Below, in pieces: positions 17,619-25,687 of a DNA stretch of 64,000 nucleotides. The DNA is taken from positions 1 through 64,000 of the forward strand of contig JAUXAX010000007.1 in the NCBI GenBank assembly GCA_030619685.1, written 5' to 3'. The notes under the pieces were generated by a model that did not search any database, was not told where the DNA came from, and worked only from the letters and a program-made list of their open reading frames with translations. The position numbers and the translations under genes were made by a program. This stretch comes from Dehalococcoidia bacterium (GTDB lineage: Bacteria; Chloroflexota; Dehalococcoidia; SZUA-161). Each line of letters starts with the position of its first letter. The first letter of the stretch is position 1.

Positions 17619-18425
17619 CTACCAGGGCAACCTGGCGAAGCTGGCTCTGGGCTTCAGGGTGATAGCCCCTCGGTCGCAGACAGCTCGACACACACCGCAG
17701 CCATAGCACTGTTTCATCTCGATGGTAGTCCTTTTCATGGTGTTGGAGTAGCGGATGGCCCCGAACTGGCAGTGCAACAAGCACTTCTTGCAGCCGTTGC
17801 ATAGATCCCAGTCCACCAGCGCCACGTACTCCGCCCGGAACATGATTTCTGTCAGGCTTGCCTTGACGTGGAGACGGTAGACCAGGCAATCCTGATCGCA
17901 GTTGCAGATGCCACAGATGTAGGGCGTCTTGAAGGTCCAGATGGTGTGCACCATGCCTTGCTTGTCGAAGGAGCGCAGGATCTTCTTGGCCTCTTCCCTC
18001 TCCAGCACTTCTAAGCTATGGGAGTAGTCGGGATACTTGCCCAGTATGCCCACCACGTCGATGCCGATGCCGAAGCAATAGCGGACTTGGCGACCCGTGG
18101 TCAGGCTGCGGCAGACACAGGGCAGGCGCACGATGGAGTCCTGTAGATCCACGATTTGCTCCACGTCCTCTATGGGCACCACCTGACCCCAGTGCATGGC
18201 CTTTTGCTTACGGATAACCATGCGGCGGACGAAGCGGTAGACCACAGGGATATCGCTGACTGCGTCCGCTAGCGCCACCGCCGTTCCATACTTATCCTCA
18301 AAATGGGCCATGAAATCCTCCATGAACTCCACCCGCCCTTGCTGGGCCCAGAGTTCGCGCGAGTAGTTACGCATGACCAGATACCACTTCTTTCCCTCAC
18401 CGTGCTGAACGCAGAACTCACACAT
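17619..18425 (-). CDS. 4Fe-4S dicluster-containing protein with N-terminal Cys motif
   Basis: A 268-residue protein. It opens with MCEFCVQHGEGKKWYL, has a middle region with CVCRSL and a CGICNCDQDC cluster, and ends in a classic bacterial ferredoxin domain: CNGCKKCLLHC and CYGCGVCRAVC. The ATG at 18425 is chosen because AGGTGAC precedes it and the MCEFC opening is typical of this family of large ferredoxin-like proteins in anaerobes; upstream codons read through non-conserved sequence. Its redox partner is unknown. The pair with the 17299 gene is bracketed by identical 38-bp repeats. Confidence 0.8.
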   Translation of the reverse strand: MCEFCVQHGEGKKWYLVMRNYSRELWAQQGRVEFMEDFMAHFEDKYGTAVALADAVSDIPVVYRFVRRMVIRKQKAMHWGQVVPIEDVEQIVDLQDSIVRLPCVCRSLTTGRQVRYCFGIGIDVVGILGKYPDYSHSLEVLEREEAKKILRSFDKQGMVHTIWTFKTPYICGICNCDQDCLVYRLHVKASLTEIMFRAEYVALVDWDLCNGCKKCLLHCQFGAIRYSNTMKRTTIEMKQCYGCGVCRAVCDRGAITLKPRASFARLPW

Positions 18426-18737
18426 TTTGTCACCTCGCCAAACCGGGATGCTCTGTTCCAACAAGGATAGGTCTTGGCCCACCGGGGGGCGCACTAGCTT
18501 CTCGTAACATTCAGACTTATAGTGGGATCCATTACTTGCCCTAGCATCATATCGGCTAGGGCAATTTCTTTGCGACCTGCTGGCAAGAATCCTTTTTACT
18601 ACACATGATACCACAGGAAGCCCATAACAGGAAGCCCATACCATGGCACCCAGGAAGTTGGCTGCTTTGGAGATGAGTAGAAGGAGCCTGAAACAATCAA
18701 GCGTATTTCTTGGTCAACGATTCTAGGAAACTCGCCA

Positions 18738-18775
18738 GCCAGCGTTCCTCTTTTGGGACACACACCGGTTCGGTT
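18738..18775 (+). repeat. 38-bp dispersed direct repeat, copy B
   Basis: Identical to 17195-17232. Resemblance extends weakly upstream (CTTGGTCAA in both copies). Confidence 0.9.
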
Positions 18776-18805
18776 TCGGGAGCATTGTAGAATCGAAGAG
18801 ACACC

Positions 18806-18854
18806 GGACAAGCAAGAAGGGGCGGCCTGAGATCCTGCCCCTTCTTGCTTGTCC
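18806..18854. terminator. Long perfect hairpin downstream of the dehydrogenase/RLP/kinase operon
   Basis: An 18-bp arm (GGACAAGCAAGAAGGGGC) and its exact complement are separated by 13 bases. It lies 55 bp past the stop of the last operon gene, where a terminator is expected, but neither side has a clear T-run. It may be an mRNA 3'-end stabiliser or a bidirectional terminator. Confidence 0.55.
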
Positions 18855-18909
18855 GCAATTCCCTGATCTTGCTAGGAAAAAAGGAACCTCTGTGAACGGG
18901 CTGCGGCTG

Positions 18910-20127
18910 CTAACCAAACAGCTCTACTCTTTGTGAATTCCCGTCCTTGTCAATATGCTCGATGACTATGGGAAAACCTTTCCCTTCGCCCAAGCTTACC
19001 TTGGTTCGCGCAAGCTCCAGCAGATCCATCGGGCTAACGCAGGTCTCAGGTGGATTGACTCCTTTTGCGTCTACTTTTCCTGTAGCCATAAGAATCGCCC
19101 CAAGCGCAGCAGGAATGCCTGTGCCTTCACCCATTCCCTGTCCTCTCGATGACATCGAGAAAACGTAGGCGTTCCTTTCCCCATTCTTGTAGCCTGTCAC
19201 GACTATCTTCAGGCAGCCCATAGGTTCGCTAAGCCCGGCCTCTCTCATCAATTCCTGCCTTCGCGAGAGAATGAATGCTACTGCGAATTCGAGAGGGACA
19301 ATTTTCTGGCCCTGAACCTCAATCGGCTCTTCATCTGTGACGCCCAACCTCACCATTCCTTTGATCAGTTCCGCGTAGGCAGGCGGCAGCACCAGTCCCA
19401 GATTTGTTACTTTCTTCACGTTTGTCAAGTGCTTTGGCAGCGTTAACGTTTCCGGATGTGGATAGGCATAGACGTTGTAGCTACCAACATCTCTAAATTC
19501 TACCTCCTCTTCTAGCGCCTTTCCGCTTTCCTCAAAGAGTCTTACTGTTGTGAATTGGCCGTTGAGGAACATGGGTATGTCCATTTTCATGGAGTGAATT
19601 CTATGCTTCACAACTGCCGGCCCTTCGACCTTTTCTCCACCGTGGGCATGATATATGTCAACCGCCTCAACTTGATCAAGCATAGAGTCAGCACAGAATC
19701 TGACCAGCACGTTGGCCACGCCCGGGGAACTGCCCATTCCGATTAATGCCGAAATTCCAGCATTCTTGGCATCGTCGTCCATGTCGAGTAGCTTCTCGGT
19801 GGCATCAAGGTCATCGCAGACATCTACGTAGTTGGTTTTAGAATCAATGACTGCCTTCAATATGATGGGACCATACTTGTAAAAGGGGCCGACGCAGTTT
19901 AGAACAATCGATGAGCCGTTGATAGCGTTTCTTATGCTCTGCGGACTTGCCGCATCAAACTCAACAACTGAAGCATTGCCCAAGCCCAGCCTGTCTGCCA
20001 TTATTCTCGCCTGTGTGATCTCAATATCAGCAATCACTACTTCGGAGAATACTCCGCTTGAGACTAGGGTTTCAGCCGCTATACTTCCGACGACTCCGCA
20101 CCCCCCCAAAATAGTAACTTTCGACAT
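18910..20127 (-). CDS. Saccharopine-dehydrogenase-like oxidoreductase
   Basis: A 405-residue NAD(P)-binding protein of the saccharopine dehydrogenase/Lys9 fold. The N-terminal Rossmann motif is ILGGCGVVGS; NCVGPFYKYG and TNYVDVCDD follow, as in family members. I use the second Met (20127) because GGAGG lies 5 bases before it; a longer start at 20139 is possible. It is the last gene of a three-gene operon, starting 18 bp after the RuBisCO-like gene stop. Related proteins act on amino acids or carboxylated sugars, so the substrate here is open; the context suggests a sugar-acid pathway. Confidence 0.82.
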   Translation of the reverse strand: MSKVTILGGCGVVGSIAAETLVSSGVFSEVVIADIEITQARIMADRLGLGNASVVEFDAASPQSIRNAINGSSIVLNCVGPFYKYGPIILKAVIDSKTNYVDVCDDLDATEKLLDMDDDAKNAGISALIGMGSSPGVANVLVRFCADSMLDQVEAVDIYHAHGGEKVEGPAVVKHRIHSMKMDIPMFLNGQFTTVRLFEESGKALEEEVEFRDVGSYNVYAYPHPETLTLPKHLTNVKKVTNLGLVLPPAYAELIKGMVRLGVTDEEPIEVQGQKIVPLEFAVAFILSRRQELMREAGLSEPMGCLKIVVTGYKNGERNAYVFSMSSRGQGMGEGTGIPAALGAILMATGKVDAKGVNPPETCVSPMDLLELARTKVSLGEGKGFPIVIEHIDKDGNSQRVELFG

Positions 20128-20145
20128 TACGTCCTCCATTTCAGC

Positions 20146-21456
20146 CTAACCCGAAATGCCTTTGCCAAATGGGTCAGCCCATTGCTTTAGCACAACATCC
20201 AGTTCCGGATTCTCCTTTGCATACTCTGCCAAAGAGATTCCCTGCATTGCTGCGTCAATGGCCTGGCGGAATGCTTTCCCGCCCGCGACCGGACCTTGCG
20301 GATGGGCATGAATGCCGCCTCCCGAACCTATCACAATGTCAGTGCCTAGGTCTGCTATCGCTTTGGGTACCATGGACGGAGTAATCCCACCGGACGGCAT
20401 CGGAAAAGTCGGTTTTAAGTGGTATAGGGGGAACGTCAGGTTCTTGGCAACATTCTTGAATTTGTCGGGAATTACCGGGGCTTTGCCGTAAGGTGCAGGT
20501 ATGACGACCACGTCTGCACCAGCGAGGCGCGGCAGTTTCCCGAGCACTATGTGGGAGCTAACACCATGTAAAGGCGACATGTACATCGCCCCGGCGATGT
20601 CCATGTGGGCGAGAATGGGGACGTTTATGTTGGGATCCTCCGCCAGAGCCTGCATAACTGGCAATCCAACAGCGAGATAGTTTACCATGAGCGCATTGCA
20701 TCCCAACTCCACAGCGCGCCTGGCATTCTCGAAGACTTTTGGCACTGCGTCTGTTATGTTAACGGTATAAAGAGTGTGCTCACCCGTCTCCTCGTAAACC
20801 TGCTTCTCGATCTCCATGTAACGTTTTACACGGCCCTCCACAGAATTGAACGAGGCATCCGCTATCAGTTCATCATCCTTGATAATGTCGCAGCCACCCA
20901 GGGCGGCTTCCCTGAACAGGTTAGCCCCGAGTTCCAAGGGGTAACCTGTGCACGGCTTTATCATGTTGTTTAGAAGGGGTCGACTCAGGACCCCCAGGAT
21001 TTCTCTTATGCCAGTAATGCCGAATTTGGGCCCCTTGAAACCAGCGACATATTTCTCTGGAAACCGGACGTCCAATAGCTTGATATTTCCGCCCATTGAG
21101 ATATTCCCGATTACGGATGTCAATAGCATCGGTATTTGCGCCCCAATGTTGACCTCCGGATAAGCCACCTGGATAACCCAGTTCCTGGTTTGCACCGAGG
21201 GAGGCACCTCAAACTCAAAGTCTGGCACCTCGTACACGCCCAGCACCTTGGCAACATGACGGCGGCGAACCTCCGGAGTCTCGCCTGGAACCGGTACCCA
21301 GGTGCCGGTGCTCTGCTCGACCGCAAGCACCATGGACAGCAAGGGAATAGGCACCTCTGCCGGAAAAGAAGCAAGGTAGGTAGCGATTATGTATTCGTTG
21401 TAGTCAATACCGTCCGGCAGCGCCATAGGGAGCCCTAATATTTCCTCGGTATTCAT
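20146..21456 (-). CDS. RuBisCO-like protein (form IV)
   Basis: A 436-residue member of the RuBisCO superfamily. The activation and metal site is intact: K193-D194-D195-E196 in GGCDIIKDDE aligns with the carbamylated Lys, Asp and Glu of RuBisCO. K167 (IKPCTGYP) aligns with the first Lys of KPKxG, but the second Lys is Cys169. HMDIAGAM replaces the RuBisCO HRAMH-type motif, and PSGGI near residue 375 is the phosphate-binding SGG. These changes place it among RLPs that enolise a phosphorylated substrate rather than fix CO2. Its start overlaps the kinase stop by 4 bp. The kinase probably makes its phosphorylated substrate, as in apiose-type or tetritol-type RLP pathways; the actual sugar is unknown. 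Confidence 0.9.
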   Translation of the reverse strand: MNTEEILGLPMALPDGIDYNEYIIATYLASFPAEVPIPLLSMVLAVEQSTGTWVPVPGETPEVRRRHVAKVLGVYEVPDFEFEVPPSVQTRNWVIQVAYPEVNIGAQIPMLLTSVIGNISMGGNIKLLDVRFPEKYVAGFKGPKFGITGIREILGVLSRPLLNNMIKPCTGYPLELGANLFREAALGGCDIIKDDELIADASFNSVEGRVKRYMEIEKQVYEETGEHTLYTVNITDAVPKVFENARRAVELGCNALMVNYLAVGLPVMQALAEDPNINVPILAHMDIAGAMYMSPLHGVSSHIVLGKLPRLAGADVVVIPAPYGKAPVIPDKFKNVAKNLTFPLYHLKPTFPMPSGGITPSMVPKAIADLGTDIVIGSGGGIHAHPQGPVAGGKAFRQAIDAAMQGISLAEYAKENPELDVVLKQWADPFGKGISG

Positions 21457-23033
21457 TTGGACACCTCCTTACGTAAGCGTGCTTCGTCGAACCTCTTCTT
21501 GTTCAGCCGTTTATAGAAGCGTCGCAGGCTTCTGTATGCCTCCTGATATGAATGGAAAAGTGAATCGTAAACCTTGCGGTTCTCCTCTTGTGGCTTAAAG
21601 ACCTTGTCTACTTTCACAACATCCTTAAGCGCCTCGAAGTTCGGATATATCCCCAGACCTATCGCCGCAATAAGTGCGGCTCCAACTGCTCCGGCCTCTT
21701 GAGGGTCGCGGACGGTCTCAACCCGCCTGCAAGTTACGTCAGACAGAATCTGCATCCAAGGTTCACTCCTGGCCGCTCCACCTATGACGCGAAGCGTTGG
21801 CAGAGGGAATCTGAAGTGTTTGTCCACGATTTCAACAATCCATCTTATGTTGAATGCTACCCCCTCATAGACAGCACGCAGCAAGTTCTCGCGGGTGTGG
21901 TCAGCACTCAGGTTAAGGAAAGCAGAGCGAACGTTGCAGTCAGCTATGGGAGCCCTTTCCCCGTACATCCACGGGGTGAAAATCAAGTAGTTAGAGCCCG
22001 GTGGAACTTGGCCAACTTTCTCGTCCATTATAGCGTAAATGTTGGACATATGGGGATCCCTTTTCTCTGACTTGTAAAGCTCATCACCTATCCACTGTAA
22101 GCAGGCACCGGCTGTTTCCGTTTCAGCGATCAGAAACGCCTTGTTTGGGTCTGCCGAATGGATTGTTGCTGCTCCGTGTTTACCACGGGGCGTACGCTTT
22201 GTTACCACACCCACCCATCCCGAGGTACCAAGGTAGACATGCCCATCACCTTCACCTACAGCACCGGAACCGACAGCTGCACAAGGTGCATCTCCTGCGC
22301 CAGCTATGACCGGCGTGCCTTGGAGAAGTCCAAGCTCACTGGCTGCTTCTCTTGACAACACTCCGACTTGATCAATCGGTTGCACAAGTGGGGGTGCCTT
22401 TTCTGGATCAAGCCCAACATAGCGAAAGAGACCCTTGAGCCACGTTTTCTTCTTGAGGTTAATTCCAAACACGGAAGCGCCTGTCCATTCCATAACCATA
22501 TTGCCTGTGGTCCGATAAATGAGGTAACCATTGACGTCAAGAAAATACTTCATCTTCTGGTATATGTCGGGTTCTTCCGATTTAAGCCACAGTAGCTTCG
22601 GTACGCAATCCTTTCCACATAAGGTAGTGCCGGCAATAAGCGCAAAGACACGAGGGTGAACGAACTTCCTCATTATGCTCTCCGCCTGCTTGCAAGCCCT
22701 GTTATCAAGCCAGATTATTGCGGGCCTTAGGTGTCTTCCTTCTGAGTCCATCGGCACTATACCAAGCATCTGTGCACTAAACGTCACACAAAGTACATCG
22801 TTCGGTGACACTCCTGCCTGCTCTATAAGACGCTTTGTAGTGGTCTTCACAGCGTTCCACCAATCATCAGGCTCTTGCTCAGCCCAGTCAGCCTTTGGAT
22901 AGCAGACGGAGAAATTCTCGGAACATTTGCCGTGGATCTGACCCTTAATGTCTACCAGAACTGCTTTGTTCGCGCTTGTCCCCACGTCATGCGCAACTAT
23001 ATATTTATCCATTTTCCTCAACTCAAGTGACAT
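21453..23033 (-). CDS. FGGY-family carbohydrate kinase (xylulokinase-like)
   Basis: A 526-residue ASKHA-fold sugar kinase. IVAHDVGTSANKAVL is the N-terminal phosphate loop; WLDNRACKQAE carries the catalytic Asp region; PVIAGAGDAPCAAVGSGAVGEG and RVIGGAARSEPWMQILSD are the FGGY adenosine and phosphate motifs. The C-terminal 30 residues are very basic. The start could be ATG 23033 or 23012 (the latter has a close GAGG). First gene of the kinase-RLP-dehydrogenase operon, with a 4-bp overlap to the RLP. Xylulokinase is the nearest label, but substrate range in this family is wide and the RLP partner suggests something other than xylulose. Confidence 0.9.
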   Translation of the reverse strand: MSLELRKMDKYIVAHDVGTSANKAVLVDIKGQIHGKCSENFSVCYPKADWAEQEPDDWWNAVKTTTKRLIEQAGVSPNDVLCVTFSAQMLGIVPMDSEGRHLRPAIIWLDNRACKQAESIMRKFVHPRVFALIAGTTLCGKDCVPKLLWLKSEEPDIYQKMKYFLDVNGYLIYRTTGNMVMEWTGASVFGINLKKKTWLKGLFRYVGLDPEKAPPLVQPIDQVGVLSREAASELGLLQGTPVIAGAGDAPCAAVGSGAVGEGDGHVYLGTSGWVGVVTKRTPRGKHGAATIHSADPNKAFLIAETETAGACLQWIGDELYKSEKRDPHMSNIYAIMDEKVGQVPPGSNYLIFTPWMYGERAPIADCNVRSAFLNLSADHTRENLLRAVYEGVAFNIRWIVEIVDKHFRFPLPTLRVIGGAARSEPWMQILSDVTCRRVETVRDPQEAGAVGAALIAAIGLGIYPNFEALKDVVKVDKVFKPQEENRKVYDSLFHSYQEAYRSLRRFYKRLNKKRFDEARLRKEVSK

Positions 23034-23408
23034 TATGCTACAGGTAGCATTGTCTGCGCAATAGCGGCATTGTCACCAATTGCAATTTCGCCCGGCATCA
23101 ACGTTATCATACTTGTCAATAGCCAGATATGCCTGTTGCTTTTGATACTTTATGTTCTCAAAACCCTTTCAAGAATATGCATCACGTTTTGCTGCTCTCT
23201 AAACTTGTTTCTTTAGTGATGTGCCACCTGGGCGAGCGGCCGAGAGCACAACATGGTGCTTCTTCTCACAGTTCAATCTAGGTGGCCTGGCAAACGTTTT
23301 TGTCAGTGCACTGCCCAGAATTGAATCTCGGCTTCAACTATAGTAGAGAAAAAGGAGAGAAAAAGGAAGCCTTCATGGTATTTTTGCGGTACAATATCTG
23401 TACGTCAA
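23034..23408. other. Divergent promoter region
   Basis: 375 bp between the kinase operon (minus) and the M28 peptidase (plus). It must hold both promoters. I see no clear operator palindrome or riboswitch. Confidence 0.5.
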
Positions 23409-24611
23409 ATGAATATGCCCGCGGATAAATATAAAGACTACATGTATTCCTTGGTCAAAAGAGTTATCGATGAGATCGGCCCACGCCCATCTTGCAGTGA
23501 AGAGGAAAAAAAGCTGGGCCGCCTTCTGGTTGAGGAATGGAAGCCGGTTTGTGACAGGGTCGTGGTGGAGAAGTTCACATGCAGTCCTTCCGCGTTTCTG
23601 GGCTCCATTCCTTTGTCAGTATTGCTTTACTTTACTGCCGTCATCCTCTATTGGTTCTACCCCCCGATCTCCTTCGCAATAGCCATCATTAGCTCTATCA
23701 TCCTGTTTTTGGAGTTCAGGTACCATGAGTTCGTTGATTTCCTATTTCCCCGCAAAGAAGGCGAAAATGTCATCGGCGTAATTCGACCTAAGCACGAACC
23801 AAGACAGCGAGTTATCGTCAGCGCTCACATGGATTCGGCATACGAGTACAACCTCTTCTATCACCTTAAAAACGCCGCAATCCTAGTTATGGTAATTGCT
23901 ATCCTAGGACTAGTTGTGGTTTTAGGAGGCAGTCTGGCAAAAACCATTGCGTACTTCGGTGGCTCAGCAGATGCGGCAGCTTTCACCGGAGTTGGAATAA
24001 TGGCAATTGTATTCACCCCTGTTATCGGCCTATTCCTGTTTTTCCATACATACAGGCCAGTCCCTGGCGCCAGCGATGACATGGCAGGTCTCGCCGTAGT
24101 CGCTGGTCTGGCCAAGTACCTTGATGAGTCAAAAAGGAATGGGAATTGGATTCCTGAAGGAACCGAAGTAATTCTACTCGCTACATCATCGGAGGAAGCT
24201 GGGTTACGGGGGGCCAAGAGATACGTGAGAAAGCACCTGAAAGAGATGAAAGAACTCCCAACGTATGGATTGTTCCTGGAAACCATATGCGATGAGAGAT
24301 TTCTGACCGTGATAGACCGCGAAATATTCACTGGTGCGAAACACGACCCTGAACTGGTCAAGATGGCTCAGGATGTGGCCGCAAGCCACGACTGGCCTAT
24401 AACTATCAAGCCAAATCCGTTGGGTAGTACCGATGCTGGCGCCTTTTCGGTGAAAGGAATCCCCTCCATATGCCTGCTTTGCATGGACACTTCCAAAATC
24501 CAGCCAAATTATCATACCCGCGAAGATACCTATGAACACATCCGACCGCAATCGTTGTCAGTGTCGCTTCAGCTAGTCATCGACATGATCGAGTGGATCG
24601 ACAAGAAGTAG
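23409..24611 (+). CDS. Membrane-embedded M28-family zinc peptidase
   Basis: A 400-residue aminopeptidase-like protein. Zinc-site residues are all visible: H140 in VSAHMDS, D223-D224 in PGASDDMAG, E262-E263 in ATSSEEAG, an acidic residue in LETICDE, and the final His in YHTREDTYEHI. Two hydrophobic hairpins interrupt the fold: residues about 64-102 before the first ligand, and about 155-212 between the first and second ligands. The catalytic domain is thus assembled around membrane helices. ATG at 23409 or 23415. Terminator-like hairpin follows. It could be a membrane aminopeptidase; the substrate is unknown. Confidence 0.85.
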   Translation: MNMPADKYKDYMYSLVKRVIDEIGPRPSCSEEEKKLGRLLVEEWKPVCDRVVVEKFTCSPSAFLGSIPLSVLLYFTAVILYWFYPPISFAIAIISSIILFLEFRYHEFVDFLFPRKEGENVIGVIRPKHEPRQRVIVSAHMDSAYEYNLFYHLKNAAILVMVIAILGLVVVLGGSLAKTIAYFGGSADAAAFTGVGIMAIVFTPVIGLFLFFHTYRPVPGASDDMAGLAVVAGLAKYLDESKRNGNWIPEGTEVILLATSSEEAGLRGAKRYVRKHLKEMKELPTYGLFLETICDERFLTVIDREIFTGAKHDPELVKMAQDVAASHDWPITIKPNPLGSTDAGAFSVKGIPSICLLCMDTSKIQPNYHTREDTYEHIRPQSLSVSLQLVIDMIEWIDKK

Positions 24612-24619
24612 GAGATAGA

Positions 24620-24660
24620 GGCTCTCCCGGATGCTGTGGTGCAGCTCAGGGAGAGAGCCC
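24620..24660 (+). terminator. Hairpin after the M28 peptidase
   Basis: GGCTCTCCC pairs with GGGAGAGAGCC across a 20-base loop containing a smaller GCTG/CAGC stem. It begins 8 bp after the stop. No strong T-run. Confidence 0.5.
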
Positions 24661-24838
24661 AATAAGGACTTCGTATCCAGCAGACCCGTGAGTCAGAAGC
24701 TCCTTGAGAACTTGCGACCTTGCAAGGTTGAGCACAGCATAATCCAAAGCACATACCTGACAAAACTAGGTCGATATTCGTTATATATACAGGAAACACA
24801 CACAAACTCTTGATTTCCAGACATTAGGGAGGGTACCA

Positions 24839-25129
24839 ATGACATTAGCTCGCGAACACACTCAGACGGAGCCGTCGGTCGTGGATTTGACTTACCACGA
24901 GATGATGGCTGGATATGAGCCGTCGGCGGAACTGGTGACGACGCTCGAAGGAATAAATGAGACTGTCCAGATTGCACACGAGAGGATGGCGTCCGAAATC
25001 TGTAACTGCTACGCCGAGATGCTCAGAGAAGTAAAGAAAGGTCTCCGGATTCTACACGACCAAATCATGTCCGAACTCTCGACTTGCTACGAGATAGCTC
25101 CGCGGATGACCGGACTGAAGGCCTCATAG
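24839..25129 (+). CDS. Hypothetical helical protein
   Basis: A 96-residue acidic, mostly helical protein with two short similar segments (HERMASEICNCYAEM and HDQIMSELSTCYEIA), suggesting an internal repeat of about 30 residues, each with a Cys. ATG at 24839 follows AGGGAGGGTACCA, a strong ribosome site. I do not recognise a family. No membrane segment. Confidence 0.6.
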   Translation: MTLAREHTQTEPSVVDLTYHEMMAGYEPSAELVTTLEGINETVQIAHERMASEICNCYAEMLREVKKGLRILHDQIMSELSTCYEIAPRMTGLKAS

Positions 25130-25269
25130 CCAATGTGAGACCACCAAATTGGAACGCTGGATCACCCAATCGAAACACCCTGCAAGCCGATTGCCCTGTG
25201 TTATTTCGTAGCTGAACCGCCCCTTCAGACTCCCGTTCTGTGCCCTCTTATGTCACCCAGTGTCGCCGA

Positions 25270-25290
25270 GTTCGTTAGCTAAATGTTAGC
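25270..25290 (+). repeat. 21-bp direct repeat, left copy
   Basis: Starts GTTCGTTAGC, ends ATGTTAGC; identical to 26481-26501, and both copies are preceded by GTGTCGC. The two copies bracket the deiodinase-like gene. The left copy supplies the last codons of the truncated lipoprotein on the opposite strand. Confidence 0.85.
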
Positions 25291-25416
25291 TACTCGCCAA
25301 TTCGGTGTCGGTGTTTGTGTCGGCGTAGGCTTTGTCTCCTCGCCACCACAGCCGATAGCACCGAGGACCAGGGACATTATCAACAAGGGTATCAACACAA
25401 TCGCTAGCTTTCTCAT
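25279..25416 (-). pseudogene. Truncated lipoprotein (signal peptide only)
   Basis: A 45-residue frame: MRKLAIVLIPLLIMSLVLGAIGC is a textbook lipoprotein signal peptide with the lipobox LGAIGC; then GGEETKPTPTQTPTP, a Thr/Pro linker common in substrate-binding lipoproteins, and a stop. ATG 25416 follows AAGGAGGAAGCAAC. The body of the protein is missing, cut exactly at the 21-bp repeat, so a deletion or recombination at the repeat is likely. Confidence 0.7.
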
Positions 25417-25481
25417 GTTGCTTCCTCCTTTTCCTATTGCCCTCTCCAAATCCGCCTGGCTTTGACCAAGAAACGAAACAA

Positions 25482-25519
25482 GCAGCGTTCCTCTTTTGAG
25501 ACACATACTGGAGCGGTTT
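25482..25519 (+). repeat. 38-bp dispersed repeat, diverged copy C
   Basis: GCAGCGTTCCTCTTTTGAGA, then ACACATACTGGAGCGGTTT: the same element as 17195 and 18738 with several substitutions, and the same orientation. It lies just upstream of the truncated lipoprotein's ribosome site (on the other strand). Confidence 0.75.
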
Positions 25520-25687
25520 CTAGCAGAACGCGGAAATCCTTCCCTCGTTTGCCTTGCAAACGCAGAGTCTTTTCCGTATATTACTTGGTAGGCGGCGGAT
25601 CATCTTCCTGGTTTAATGTTGAGGAAAAGAATCTAAATGGCCACTTCGCTTTGAAATCAGTATCTATTACATAACGAGGAGTCAACC

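Larger units (their letters stand above)
18426..18909. other. Intergenic with repeat and strong hairpin
   Basis: No convincing gene. Holds repeat copy B (18738-18775) and an 18-bp perfect inverted repeat (18806-18854). The promoter of the ferredoxin operon should lie near 18430-18600. Confidence 0.5.

Noticed and set aside
25270..25290. Integron attC site at the GTTAGC repeats
   Set aside because: The core-site consensus (GTTRRRY with a matching RYYYAAC arm) is not met and there is no integron integrase.
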